Of a stretch of 64,000 nt of DNA, positions 37,501-49,965 are shown piece after piece. The notes below the pieces were generated by a model. It ran no database searches and had not been told where the DNA came from. It worked only from the letters and a program-made list of their open reading frames with translations. The first letter of the stretch is position 1; each line of letters opens with the position of its first letter. Location of the stretch: contig QEYB01001685.1 in assembly GCA_017562135.1 (NCBI GenBank), forward strand, positions 248,001-312,000, written 5' to 3'. The translations under genes were made by a program, and so were the position numbers. The DNA comes from Dipylidium caninum. Its lineage: Eukaryota > Platyhelminthes > Cestoda > Cyclophyllidea > Dipylidiidae.

Positions 37501-37728
37501 TCCACAGCCGGACGTAGTAGTGCGCGGGGCGGAGGTGGAGTGAACCGAGGCGATCCGGTCTCACTGTGGCGTCTCTACAACAGCCAGTGGGAGCGTCAGG
37601 CGAAGGCTGCGGCTGTCAGCGAACGTGCTCTTCGTTGGTCCGTCAAGGCCGCCATGGCGGTGCGTGAGGTGCCCTTGCTCGCCTCATCGCGTCGTTCTCT
37701 CCCCTTCAGCCCCTTTCCGGTAGGTTAA
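34522..37728 (+). CDS. HYLS1: HYLS1 homologue (centriole/cilium assembly protein)
   Basis: HYLS1 is a small core centriolar protein needed for cilium formation. Exons are 34522-34773, 35243-35447, 36757-36884 and 37498-37728, all joining in phase, for about 271 residues against roughly 300 in vertebrates. The N-terminus has a short helical box (SLDEISIELAKLGV and RLAAIKADLDKLI). The middle is acidic and Ser-rich. The C-terminus has the family box, with DPVSLWRLYNSQWERQ followed by ERALRWSVKAAM, matching the pattern of aromatic and LRW-V residues. The second donor (GTCTGT) is weak but phase-consistent. A 22-base microexon at 37439-37460 joined to an alternative acceptor at 37507 is also phase-consistent. 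The bases before the ATG (ACTCCCCAG-GTGACGAA) look like a 3' splice site, so a 5' leader exon or trans-spliced leader is possible. Confidence 0.75.
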
Positions 37729-40700
37729 CGTCACCGCTTTTCTACCCTCTCCTAACCGCCTGCCTTTCATTAGCAGCGCTACTGATCACGTGAATGCCAC
37801 AGGCCCCCATCCGATTGTCTGGAGGTGAACTTTCTAACGTCCAAAACTTTAAAGTTGGCCCTGGATTTGTTTGCTTTATTGCAAATACACAGTTCTAGTG
37901 GATCTACTTAGCGTCTTCTGTCTAAAGTGACTTTTTTCCCCGACTATTATGCTGGAATACCCGTTATGGGTGGACTCATCATCACTCCCCCGTCGCTTCC
38001 CGTAATTATTTTTATTGTGCTTCGCTAAAAGTAAAAGGGAAAAGTTGACAAGTCAGAGGAGAGAGTGACAGGACAATCACACTTCACCACAGTCAAAGCC
38101 CAAGAGAAATCGTATGACTATGTCGATGATACGACGAGGAGTTTCGAGAGCCGGTCGTCATGACGACTCCTTGGGAGGCACTCAAAAGTGATCAGAGGGA
38201 TTCATGACTTGGACATTTCGTTTGACTTGTGCTAGTGGACCACGACAGCTTCCCGTGGTGCGCTTGATTGAGTCTGCCAGGTGAATGCCGAACCTACCCT
38301 CTAATCTGGCCTGGAAGACACTCCTGTTAATACGACAGCAGCACCTTCAAGGAACGGGGTTTCGTAGGCGGTGAGGCGGCGCAACTTCCGTCTTCGGGTG
38401 GCTGACTAGGAGCGACGCGTTGTCAGTGTTGGATGAAGCTGTGGCAAACAGGTAAAGACGTCGAATGCGAGTTAAACGGCTTGTGGCACAAAGCATTATT
38501 GTTTATATCTACAACTCAAACCTGTCATGCTTTCCGTCTGTTAGTGTCCCGCCGCAATGCCATTGTACCAAGTCGTAAGAAGGCAGGGAAAATAGTCAAC
38601 TTCACTGTAGCATGGGAGACAAAACCGCTGCAGTTCTGCTTTTGCATTTTTGTGTTGGGCAGTGCTGTAATTAAGCCAACCGAAAGCGGTTTCGAAGAGA
38701 TCTTCGCGTTGGTTGATAACTCATTGGAGAAAATAGGCTAAAACACGGAGAGATACCTGCGCAAATCTTGTAAGTCTGTCAAAGATCTAATGTTTCCTAC
38801 TAAAATCCCATAAGTATGTTGTTTCTTCCTTTTGAAGTCGCCATCTTTGGCATCGTGTCTTCTCCAAATGAAGCACATCGGCTACAGCAGCACTCCAAAT
38901 GTTTCATTGTTCCTCTAAGTCCTTTTAAGAAGACAGGATACACTAAAGGTGGGCATTAGACAAAAGTTTGCTTCACTAAATCCTTTAGTAAAGACAAAAA
39001 ATCCTCGACATCATAACTATGAATCTTCGGGCAACTGACGTTTCGTGAGGGAAAGAGAGCGCAACTTCGAAAATGATATGCGCAGATCCTTGGACAAAAC
39101 ACTCCAAACCGACCGTTTCATCCTCGCCTGTTTTGACGACTGTTGCAAAACATGAGAGCACCGATGTGGACGTCATGCCGCCATCTGTGTAGGAAAATCA
39201 GAGTTCTTCATAACCCCCCATAGCTTTGCGCCATTTCAAATCCAGTCGTGGAAACGTTTTTAGTTATTACTTTCAGGATTATTATCCCCTGGCGCGTAGG
39301 AAGGAGGAATTTGGGGCGATTAGTAAATTTCTTTATCACGAACCCCCTACTATTGACACCAATTTTGAGCCATACTTTAGCCTTAAAGAGACATTTGGCG
39401 TTTTTAAAACGTCATCTAACTATAAATGTCAACCATTGTTGTCACATATGTGGCCGTAGATGGAACAACCGTGCAGATGTTGCAACTTTGGACCACTTTT
39501 CCTGTGCTACTGACAAAACACGGCCTCTTAACACGTTGGGTGATGGAAAAGACAGGATTCGTTTACAAGGTTCACATCACTTTTACCACATTCCATGTTA
39601 ATCGGGGAGAGCGGTGGATAGGCGAAGGAGTTAAATTAGACTCACTTTTTCACCGATTCGTACTGCTTGGCGCATCAACTTACCTTTCGACCCTACAACG
39701 ATTCTCAAAATTTAAATAGCCCTTTGAATGCGATGAACGCATTCTCGAGCCAAAGAAACGGCGGCTGCCCACACGAGTAAGAGATCACGCAACTGCGCCA
39801 CGCGTTACTCGTAATCTTGATGAAATTGCACCACGAAATTTTCTCACCTGTTTAAAATTTTACTCCGAGTGGAAGCACATCTTGGGTAGGCTTTTAAACG
39901 AACGTCCTCCTTTCTTAACCTGCCGAGCCCCCTCTCCTCCTCTTCAACAATGCCTCTGCGGGTAGCACGAGGCACCAGCGCCAGAGCAGTGCGCTTTGGC
40001 CCGGGGAAGTGAAAAGACCGGTTTAAAGAGGAGGCTTTTAATTATTGACGTGAGTCACCAACATGATGGGCTCGAGTTAAGACGAAGAACTCCAATTACT
40101 ACGACAATAAAATTAAATTACTCGAAGCAACTTACAGACTTATAGTAGGCTTGAGGAAGGCAGACTGTTTCCACCGCTACTTGGACTCATTTTGTCACCC
40201 AATTGTCACATTTTGACACTCCTGCTTGCCTCTCACTCGTACTGCGGTGTTGCGTTCTTCCAAAGTGACTGGTTCGTCGTTTTACTGGGAAAAGCATCAG
40301 TACATGCAGCCTCTTTAGCTTGATTAACTCCAAGTTTCCCTCTATTTTATTTCTCCTCCGCGGCTTTGAAGTGCCAAAAATGGTCCGGGAGAATGATGTC
40401 ACACAATGCACGACATTCAGTAGTTTGAATGTTACACCTGGGCGCTTAAATCGGCATATAAGTAGTATGCACCGCTGTTCACGCTGTTTGTGGACTGGTC
40501 AATAGTTCCGCGGGGTCGAAGTTAGGCGTGTCCGACTCATATACATCACTCGGCGAGTTCGCCATCGACGAACTGACGGTTCGAGCAATTCGTGAAAAGT
40601 AAATCCACAGAAATGAGATTTTAACGCGTTACTTTCACTGACGCCGTCCCCGACGAGGGGAATTGAGCTGCTGACCGCTCTGGGGCCTTGATCCACCTTA

Positions 40701-41754
40701 GGAGGCCATGGCAGACGCCACCGAAGGGACGAGGGTCGCGTCGATTTGCGCTCGATTCAGGGCTTAGCATTACTGCGTGACCTTGATAGCTCGGATACTA
40801 ATAACGAGAAATCGTTCTCCCTACGTCCTACTACTTTGCGATTCCGAATATCATTCCGCTAACCGTGTAGTAGTCGACTCTTCTAACGACGCCAGAGGCA
40901 GAGACGGCAAATCGAGACCTGCGACCTACGGAGCAGCCGTCTGGACACCGCCCCCTGCGTCTAAGGGAAGGCGGAATGTCAAAGAGTGGGGCGAAGTGAA
41001 GACTGCGAAGCGATTTCGGTGCATCACGTGCAGGAGACAACCGTTTATGGCCTTCGGTTTTTCTCACATCGAGGAAAACACCGAGGAGAGGGAAATTCAC
41101 TTAAACAACGGAGGCGCGTGGTTCCACCGCCTAGCAAAAGTGGGGAAAAGCATGGCTTTGCCTCCTTCTCCGCCCCCAAGGAAGTCGACCCCTCAGCTTT
41201 CACGACGAACACTTCAAACCATCTGTCACGTCCATTGACAGAATGCATTAGGCCAATTCCTTTCCCCTTGTCCATCTTTTCCCCCTCACTCGCCCATTAT
41301 CCTCACCACTTGCAGTGGAAGGCGGGACGAGAGACGACGGCAGTAGAGAGCAGATCAAAATAGGTATTGGAATGGAAAAAAAGGAAAAGTGGACCTTTTA
41401 CCAGCAGACGCTCCTCCTGTCTTCGGACGAGGAGTTAGCGTGACGATCCAATCAGATTGCAGCGCCACAGGCTTTCGAGATGGCTCCTCTCAGCCCCACT
41501 CCCACCCACTGCCCTCCCCACCTTCAGAGTGGGAAAAGTGGAATTTATTGAGTGGGACTCTTTTTCTTTCCCTTACTCGCCTCTTCAATCGGCTGAGGTT
41601 CCAAACCACGCCAAGGTCACCCATACACACAGAGAGGACGTTTTAGAAGGCCTCTGCCAAACACTTTCACCTGTCAAACACATCGAGGTGAGACTCGAGA
41701 TCCCATTTATGACCTGTTGACCGGACAACGAAGTATCACCGGTTAATTCCAGTC

Positions 41755-41767
41755 GGGGGGGGGGGGC
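41755..41767 (+). repeat. Poly-G tract
   Basis: An uninterrupted run of about 13 G in a GC-rich context. Such runs are prone to length error in sequencing. Confidence 0.85.
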
Positions 41768-44700
41768 GAGGGGCGGAGAGAGGAGCGGCCGACAGGAGTG
41801 TGAAGTGATGATTGGGCGGAGGGAAATCTTCCAGCCCTCTGGGATGAGTTCAGATTACATTAAAGATTAAGGTGTGGATTGAGGGTGCCGGGGACGGTGG
41901 ATATGTAAAAGAGGTGGACAGGGTCAAAGGGAAAGTGATGGAATAACGAAAGAAAGCGGGCGGTGAGTGCTTATAAAGCCTCCTTTTTCTCCCCGCTTTC
42001 TCTCCCGGCCAGGGGACGGTTACATTTAAATCTCCAAGTGCCGCTTATTTTTGTACCGATCCAAAGGGCTGACGAAAGCAAGGGACAATTGACATATCTC
42101 GCCTCGTTTGGAGAGTGGACAGAGACGAGGGTAGATAAGAAAAGTGAGAGGGCAAATTGTCGCCTCCTCCTCCTCCTGTTGACATCATCAACAGTTTTCG
42201 TGGCGCCGCCGAAAAGAAGATTGTGGAAGGCGATGGCGGTTTTGGCGGAAAAGCTGGACACAGGCCAGTCGCCTTCATGCCGAGTGATCTCCATCCCCGC
42301 ATTGGCACGCCCATCTGACAAATTGGAGGTGACCAGAAGTCGTCCGTTGTTGAGCACTGTCGCGCAGTTGGACAGCAGTCAAAGGTGAAGCGGCTTTTGT
42401 GGCCCAATCGTTCGCCTCACCGAGGATGGAGCTTAGGAAGGGCATAGAATCATCCTCGGTCATGAAACAACTGCATCACCGTCCGCCTCCGAACGGGGAG
42501 GACTTTGGTGGTTGTTCAAGTGGACAGAATTCCGTCCACCCGTTCACTTTCTCCTCAACACGGCTTGCAGATCCTTGGCTCGTGAGCACGCAGAGCCAAG
42601 TAATACTTCTGTCGCCATCTTATCGTCAAGGGAACATGGTTTCGGGGTTGCTCTTCTAGATTTTCACCGTCCACATTCCGAAATCCAACGAGCATTAGCA
42701 ACCGCAAAAAGAGCTGAGACTCCTATGCCAGAGGCAGTGGAATGAGGGAGGAAGGAATTTCCGGAAAGTTGTAGAGTCTTGGGAGGAAGAGGATGACGGG
42801 AAGAGAGTTCTCTCCTCCTTCACTCGGACGATGTCGGGAGAATCAGCGTCCGTTCAATCGAAGACGGGTTGATAGTTAAGGCCTAGTGGAGAGTTCGTGG
42901 GCCTTCCGGTGTTGCAGATGGATCTGGACCGAGACGCCACTCTATGGAGTATCCTTGTCCGCGAAGAGAAAGCCAGCCTCCTCTGGCACTCCTCTCCCGG
43001 CGGGTGGGGATTCAAACAGCCTCCGGCTCCTCCAGAAGGCGGCCTTAGTTGTTTTATTAATTGTCCTGGTGAACTGCCTTCGCCCGGGTGTAGGTGAATG
43101 TGCGTGAGCGGAGTGGAGAGGAGAAATCTCTCAGAAGGTGAGCTCGGTGCCTCGCGTGATGGAGCAGATCGGCTCCGCATTAGGAATTCCCCTCCGACGG
43201 TTGCATTCCCGTCCCCCTTCCCCGTCCCCTCCCCATCGCGACCAGACCTCAGTGGACAACCCGCTTGCATCAAAATTTTTGTCCCACACGAAAAGCCCTA
43301 GAATACTTTTTTTCACAGAGGGCTGCAAATGAAAGCGACGCTCCAACTGGTTAAAGAGGAGCTCGGGCAGACGAACTGGCGGCACAACTCGCGGCCTCGG
43401 TCAACCCGAGCTCATGTTGGAGGAGAGTTGACCTGTTCAGATGGGAAATAACGACTGGCGAGGAAGGGGAGCGAATGATGCGGCATTTGTGCTCTCCTCA
43501 TCGCACAATTCGAGGCCACGAAGCCGAATTGATCACATATTTCGCTGAAGGTGGCCAGAGACTATCCACTCTTCGGGTTTTCTTCGCCGGGATTGAATGT
43601 GCTCCGCTGGGAAGTCTGGGGAAATGGTATTCCTCGGCCAGTCTGCATTCGGCGGTCCGTGGCCTTCTCTCCGACCGCGCACCAACTTCCCAGGTGCAGT
43701 AGGGTGGCTCTGCGTCTTTTCCTCGTCAAAGATTAAGTCTTGAATGTCGACTTCATACGATCACTGCCTATTGACGCCTTCTGCTTCGGTGTGCGAGACG
43801 AGAGCGTTTCAGATGGATACTGGAGGAAGTTTTTCCTCATCAAACCACCGGTGGCCTCCGCTGTTCCACTTTGCAGCCAGCCAGCAAACCCTCCTTCCAG
43901 TAAATTGTTTTCCTTAATGTTTGTCATGTAAACACTTAGCGGGATCACAGCGTGAGTGAGCAAAATGCGCGGTCTAAACAAACTGGAGCGAAGACCCGGC
44001 GCTTCCCTCGGCGCCGCCCGGTAGTCTTCCAGTGCCTCCTTCCGGCGGCGTCAGACGACAGCGCTGGTTAAGATCGCCTCTTGCGACTGAGGCAAACGAG
44101 GAGGATGAGGGGAAACTCACGGGGTTGTGGCCCCGCGATTACCCAGTTAGCTGAAATGAAACGTTCAAAGGGGCGGTCCCCAATTCCCTTCTCATCAGTT
44201 TTGTCAGGACAGACCTTCTATTCGCCGGTTGTGTGAAGCATGGGAGATTTTCGCAGAGACGACGGTGATCGAGTGAGGATGCCTTCAAACCCTGTTGCCT
44301 TTTAAGGCACACCAAAGCGCTCCTGAACATCGGAATTTCGGGCTGGGGAGGGTTAAATCACTCAGGTTTTCCGCCCTGAACGAGTGAACGATTTTACCTT
44401 GGAAAAGGGCGTTTCGGTGGAAGACCTGAACCGCCGGGGGGTACTTGAGTGGTTTTCGTCCGTAAAAATCCTTTTTTGTTTCTCCCCAGGCTTGCCAGAT
44501 CACTTTCGCGGTCCTGAAATATAATGAGGGAGTTGGGTTTGAGTTTGCAGAACTGGTCACCGCGGTAGCTTTCCAAATCCCCTTTCCTGTGGTCGGAGTT
44601 AACCAAAACCACTTTTTGAATTTGGAGATTGCCCATTTCTTGGGACCCGGAAGACGAATTTGCGCACATTCAGACGGACTGCGTGTGTTCCCTGACACCG

Positions 44701-45324
44701 CGAAAATGTCCTGATCCGCAGAGATCAACCAGCCGGCCTGGGCGAGGGCAAGTCTGGCAACAAACAGCACCGAGAACTCCTCACACGCGGAGGCAAAAAT
44801 TGCTGAAGCAGGGGACGAGTTTGGAGAAATAACGTGGGCTGAAACCGCTGCCACGACGAGGGAGAGAGACTGTAAGGCTGTTGGGGGGAGATTGCGTTGT
44901 GTGGGCGCTTGAGGCATTGAGGAGGAGCGAATCATTCCGCGCTCCACGCCTGGCGATGCATTGACGAGAGTGGAAGACCGAGACGGGGGTTGTTGTCGCC
45001 GAGGTCGGTGCCACCCCGAGAGTCCTATTGGCGCACGGAGAAGGCGCCAAAACCCCGAGGTAACGCGACGGAAAGTCGTGAATCCTGACGGAGGGAAGAA
45101 AGTGTGCGAGGTTTTCGCGCCCTCCACTCAGGTCTACCGGCAGCGAGTGAGACCACATGTGCTGGCCGCTGAAGGTGGACGTGTTGCTTGGTCAATGATG
45201 ATTAGAATTGGCCGATAATGCACGAGAAGGACGTCGAGGAGGCATTTTCTGCCTCTTGAATAAAGTTTCAACCTGCACTCAATTATATTGTTCCCAGTCT
45301 ACCGTGTGGGCGTGGACGACGAGG

Positions 45325-45680
45325 AGGAGGAGCAGGCCGGCAAGGAGACTAGTTTCGGGGCAGTGACGAAGAAGGGAGGTGGAGAAGCCGAGGAGGCGGA
45401 AGAGAGGAAAAAAATTCCAAATGAGAGTGAGTAAAGAGAAGGAGGAACAGGAGAGCACGGGAGGCTGGTTTCGTGGCGGTGACGAAGAAGGGAGAAGAAT
45501 CGGAGGAAGAGGAGGAGGCGAGGAGCAAAATTGTAAGTGAAAACGCGAGTGAAGGCGAGTATCATGGGTCGCTTCATTGGCGGTGGACGGGGCGTGAAAG
45601 GAGGAGGAGGAGGATGAGGAGCAGGAAGGGGCGGAGCGGAGGTGGTGCTGTCGTGGCCCAGCGATCGTACTCTGCCTGGT
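45325..45680 (+). repeat. Diverged tandem repeat, period about 117 bases
   Basis: Two clear units, and probably a third decayed one, share a core of the type TTTCGTGGCGGTGACGAAG followed by GA-rich sequence and an A-rich segment. The cores fall near 45351, 45469 and about 45575. Purine-rich codons make this stretch appear as acidic/basic low-complexity open frames. Confidence 0.55.
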
Positions 45681-46339
45681 ACTCCTGCGGCAAACCGAAG
45701 AGCGAATTTCAGTGGGAAGTAAAGCAAACTTCGAGAATATCGCAGTGGCGTGGGGCGCTTCGACGTTGGCGTCAAACACCGCCTCCCGTCCATCAGGCGC
45801 AGAGTGGTGGGCCAGTCTGTTGAGCAGCCCCAGGGCGACGTGCTCGACAGACGCGGTACTTCGCGCCTCCCGACGGCCCGCCAAAACGGCTGGACGGCCA
45901 CCGGCCTCCGAGTCAATGAAGCAGCTCTCTGCACGCCGTTATCGTCCTGTGGTAGAATTTGGCCACCTAATCTCCACCTCCGCCTCCTTCTCACGTTCTC
46001 GTGCTCTCGTCATCGTCGTCGTCGTCCTCCGCCTCCACCTCCGAGCATTCTGGAGGAGATCGGGCGCTGACATAGAAGACTCATCTCGTCCCCGCACACG
46101 CAGGCGCTCTTCACACTGGTCCCCGTGTGACGCATTGAAATAAAGTGTATTTACATCCCATCCGCCAACCTTTTGTCCTTTCGGTCAGCGTTCTCCCCCG
46201 CTACCGGAAATTTCTGTCCGTTTCAGTAACAACAATATTTGACATGTTTTAAACGTTTATTTGATGCTTTTTGTCTCCCATTTTTACCAATTTATATTTA
46301 CATAAATTGACGTAGCAAATTAACTAAAACAAAGTTGAT

Positions 46340-47370
46340 TTCAGTTAGTCTTGAGTGTGGTGCGACAGTATGCCAATGGCCACTGATGCAGTCCATTTAC
46401 ACTGCTGCATTTTATACGAATTTCAACAGGGAAGGAGCGCTACAGAGGCGTGTGGAAACTTCTTGAAGGTGTTCGACTTGGTGAAAACATGTGGTTTCGA
46501 CCTCTCTGATGAGCCGCGTTGTGGACGTTCATCCTTGCTCGACAACCATGTTTTTAAGACGCTGTCAAAGTAGAATTCTTTTCCAACAACGTGGGAGATC
46601 ACAGAGAGGCCGGATTTAGCCCAGCAAAGCATTTCGGACCGTATTTGGAGGATGGGAGTGGTGTGGAAGTATTCAGGACGGTTGCCACATGAGTGAAAGC
46701 GGAAGACTTTGGATGATCACCTCTGCGTGCTCAGAGCAAAAATCGGACCCTTCTTGAAGCGGATGATGACAAGTGGGAATGAAAAGTGGCTCGCCGACGG
46801 AAAAGTCGCAGGGAAAAGGGCACATTGTGAAGCCGGAGAACCTGGACTTTCCACCTCTAGAGCAAATTTGGCTCCGAGTAAGATATTGTTGTGGTGTGCG
46901 TGGCAGGACATTCGAGGACCGACGCTTTAGGAGCTTTTGAAATCGGTCGAAAAGGCCAGTTGTGAGAGGTGATGTCAACAAGTGGATAATTGAAAGACAG
47001 CCGTTGAAAAGGAGGGGCCGAGGATGTTCAAGAAGACGGAAAGAAGGAAGAAAGGGTTTCAGACTGCATGATGGTGGTAATGCCAGGCCACATGCTGCTT
47101 TGGAGACTCGGCAAAAGATTGGAGAAGGCGGCCGGGAAATTCTGAGGCGTCCACCATCTTCCCCGGACTTGGCCTCATCCGCCGACTCTCACGTGTTTTT
47201 AGCTTTGTAGGACACTTCGAATTACAAAATATTAAAAATGATTTTGATATTAAATACACGGTGATTCACTTTTTCTCAATAAAATATGAAATATTTCTTC
47301 AATATGGGATTTCAAATTGTCCGCACGGCGGCGAGAAGTTATTCATAAATAACCGGCAATTATATCATTC
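46340..47370 (+). mobile_element. Degenerate mariner-type transposon (plus strand)
   Basis: Transposase segments occur in order with stops and frameshifts: CILYEFQQGRSATEAC (about 46400), FDLSDEPRCGRSSLLD (about 46500), AQQSISDRIWRMGVVWKYS (about 46620), LLWCAWQDIRGP (about 46890), NARPHAALETRQK (about 47085), PPSSPDLASSADSHVF (about 47150-47200) and a decayed C-terminus near 47290-47365. The first catalytic aspartate block (family TGDEKW) reads SGNEKW, and the second (HDNARPH) has two extra residues after the aspartate. The element is near full length but cannot be active. Terminal inverted repeats were not resolved. Confidence 0.88.
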
Positions 47371-49593
47371 AACCATCTTTATTGATGGTCAGAAAAATGG
47401 TATTTTGTCTTGTTGTTTCATAAACAGACAGAACTTTACGGTGAGCCGGTAGGCGTTGTGTTTACTTACACGTGCAAGTTCGGTTGTCTACCCAGAATCG
47501 CTTGGCGGAGTCTTCGGTGGATGGCAACACCGACTACTCAGGCCATTGCGAGGCTCTCCGAGGAGCAGACGAATCCTCGGCCGAGGGAGAGAGGAGGGCG
47601 TTCCCGCTGGGGACGACGAGCTTCCCTGACTATACTCTCCACTGTTCACTCCTCCCTCGCATCGGCCAAATATCGTTTGGCCCTCCCGTCGAGGGGGCCG
47701 CAGACCGGCTGGCGGCGAAGTTGGTCAGACTCGCCGCTTCCATCATGGCCAGTGTCCCACCGACTCACACATTCACGTGGTTGAATACCGTCCGGTGAAT
47801 TGAAATAGCTTGTCATCTCCGTTGGGAATGGAAACGCGGAGAAGGAGGAGGAGTTGGCGGGAGAAGCAAAATTTTAAGGACCAGGTGGCTTCTCAACTCA
47901 CACTGAACGAGACCTCGAGTACAGTGTGGCACTTTCTCCAACTTTGTCCGGGCATTCGTTTGCCTCTCGACCGAACGACCCCAATAAAATGGTGAAGATG
48001 AGAGTGAATCTGCGCGCATTTGTGGGTATGCTCGTTAGGGAGAGGCGTTTCAGGCCGTTTGAGGGGAAAAAGGCTGGAGGGCGGATTAGGGCTTCACGGG
48101 GAGGGGACCACGGACGCAAGAGGTGGTCATCGGCGCACGCCTTTTTACAGATCCGAGTGCGTGTAGTACAGAGGTCGAGTCGACGCCGATTTGATCTGCT
48201 TGTCACAGAGCAAATGGGATGAGCCAGGGACCGAGGAAGCAGACAAAAAGTCCCCACTCTTTGCCCCCCGAAGCGCCTAAAACACGGGCCGCCGCTCAGA
48301 TGTGCAAAGAGGGAAGATAAAAGGCTACAATGGGGCCTTTTTGATCAAAGTCGCCAAGTCCCTCGATGCCTGTGGTCCGTCCGGACTCGACTGGGCATAA
48401 TCGAGGCGGACAGCTCGGTGGCGGTGTCCCCGTCGACCTGTCACATCCGCTCTCCCGCCTCATTACTTAAGCAAGCTTCTCGACCCAACTGACTTAAATT
48501 GACTTTGATGCGCTTCCACGCTCTCCTTCCATCTGCCAAGAGCACGGAGTTTCCACTCGACTTGGGCGTTCACGTCAAACCGAGACTAAATACTCGTCAG
48601 CAGTTACGCCTCGCGTCCTTCCATCCTCCATCCGACAGACTTCACTCGCGCTTTTGGACCCTCGGCACCACGTGATTTGAAAAGAGGCTGCGGACAGCCC
48701 GGAAAACTTTGCCGGAGAGGGCGACCGCGGATGGGGAACATGTAGGACCGAATTGTTGCTGTTGACAAGCACGCAGGCAGCTAAGTGGACTTTCGATGAG
48801 CTTCGGGTTACTCAGATTCCTCCTCCGTCCCCTTCCCTTTGACGGGAATATCTCTTTTGCCGTTCACCATGCATTCCGAGGGTTGTTGAGTTGATGGCGA
48901 TGGAAGATGAAGTGAGAGGCCATGCGCCACGGCGATGGGAGTTAGTGGCGTTGTTCGTAGAATTCGTCGCCTTGAGCGTCTCCGACGCCGCGACTCCTCG
49001 GCCTAGCGGAACAGGAAGTTGAGGCTCTCGCCGCCCGAAACCACCCCCTGCCTTGTAACGCAGTCAGGTTTCCTGTCCGTTCCTCCCCTCCGTGCACAAT
49101 TGCCCCGCAGCGTTCACGCCCCCACCGGACACCGTCGCCCTGTTGCGTGGTGCCGTGTGAGTTCGGAGGCAGATGGTCGCCCGAGTTGGTGGTATCGCAG
49201 AATGCGATGTCTCCTCCCGCCTCAGGCAGCATCACTCGTGGTCAGTGAGGACGGCAGATAATTTCGTGGACGGAGTGAACATCGGTAGACGCGGTTTCCG
49301 AGTTTAGGTTCGAGTTGCCCTCCAGATCCGGAAAAACGGATCCTTTTTTCCAACCCAAAGGCGATCGCGCAAACCCAATATGGTTTTCAGTAATTCTACG
49401 GCCAATTTAACTTCTCCGATCATTGAGAGAGGCGTTTTATCAGCCGTTAGTTAAAATGACTACTTTTTTACTGTCACCTTTTACGAACTCAACGCTGCGT
49501 CTCATCCCATAGGATTTCCTCCACTCTCTGTCCTTTCAACTCTGATTTAGTTATTTTCTCTGTGTCGAAAGATTTTACACACTCTCATTAGCG

Positions 49594-49661
49594 AAAATGA
49601 AGCGTCTTTTAGACTCTGCTGCCCCGCAATCCTCAGTGTGCTCCACGAACTCGAGTGTCAG
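49594..49661 (+). repeat. Diverged direct repeat, copy A
   Basis: About 68 bases sharing TCAGTGTGCTC and AACTCGAGTGTCA, plus further scattered matches, with 49898-49965. The function is unknown. Confidence 0.5.
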
Positions 49662-49897
49662 TGCCTGACTTTGAACTAACTATACTTCACAAAGGTGCGC
49701 ATCGAGACTTTTCATCAGTCTGAGTGCAGAGTAAATAGACCCCGGGAGTACTTGGCTGTGGCCGAGTGCCGCTCTTCATTGCATTGATGCATTAACAGAC
49801 CTGCGGTCTAAGTTGGAACTGAGGGGAGTGGCGGGAGAGCGAAGCAGCCCGCTTATTGTAAAAAGCCGCACTCGACAGCTTCTACACGAGTCCAGTA

Positions 49898-49965
49898 GCA
49901 AAATGCAACACTTTACTGAGTCCCTTGTCCTACAGTCGTCAGTGTGCTCTGTAAACTCGAGTGTC
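49898..49965 (+). repeat. Diverged direct repeat, copy B
   Basis: Second copy of the repeat at 49594-49661. The sequence after it (CACATATGTGTGA) is a short palindrome that also occurs near 54575. Confidence 0.5.

Larger units (their letters stand above)
37729..46339. other. Gene-poor GC-rich region, left part
   Basis: No coding region is recognised. GC content rises over this stretch compared with the genes on the left. It contains a G run at about 41755-41767, numerous purine-rich GA/GGA tracts and many overlapping open frames on both strands, as expected from GC-rich DNA. The longest minus-strand frame (45127-44285, 280 codons) has no recognisable domain. AATAAA hexamers on the plus strand near 45257 and 46138 are not tied to any gene I can see. 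Confidence 0.5.

Noticed and set aside
45279..45994. Two 200-230-codon minus-strand frames rich in Ser, Pro and Arg
   Set aside because: They lie over a GA-rich tandem repeat. The composition alone explains open frames on this strand, and no domain or splice context is seen.
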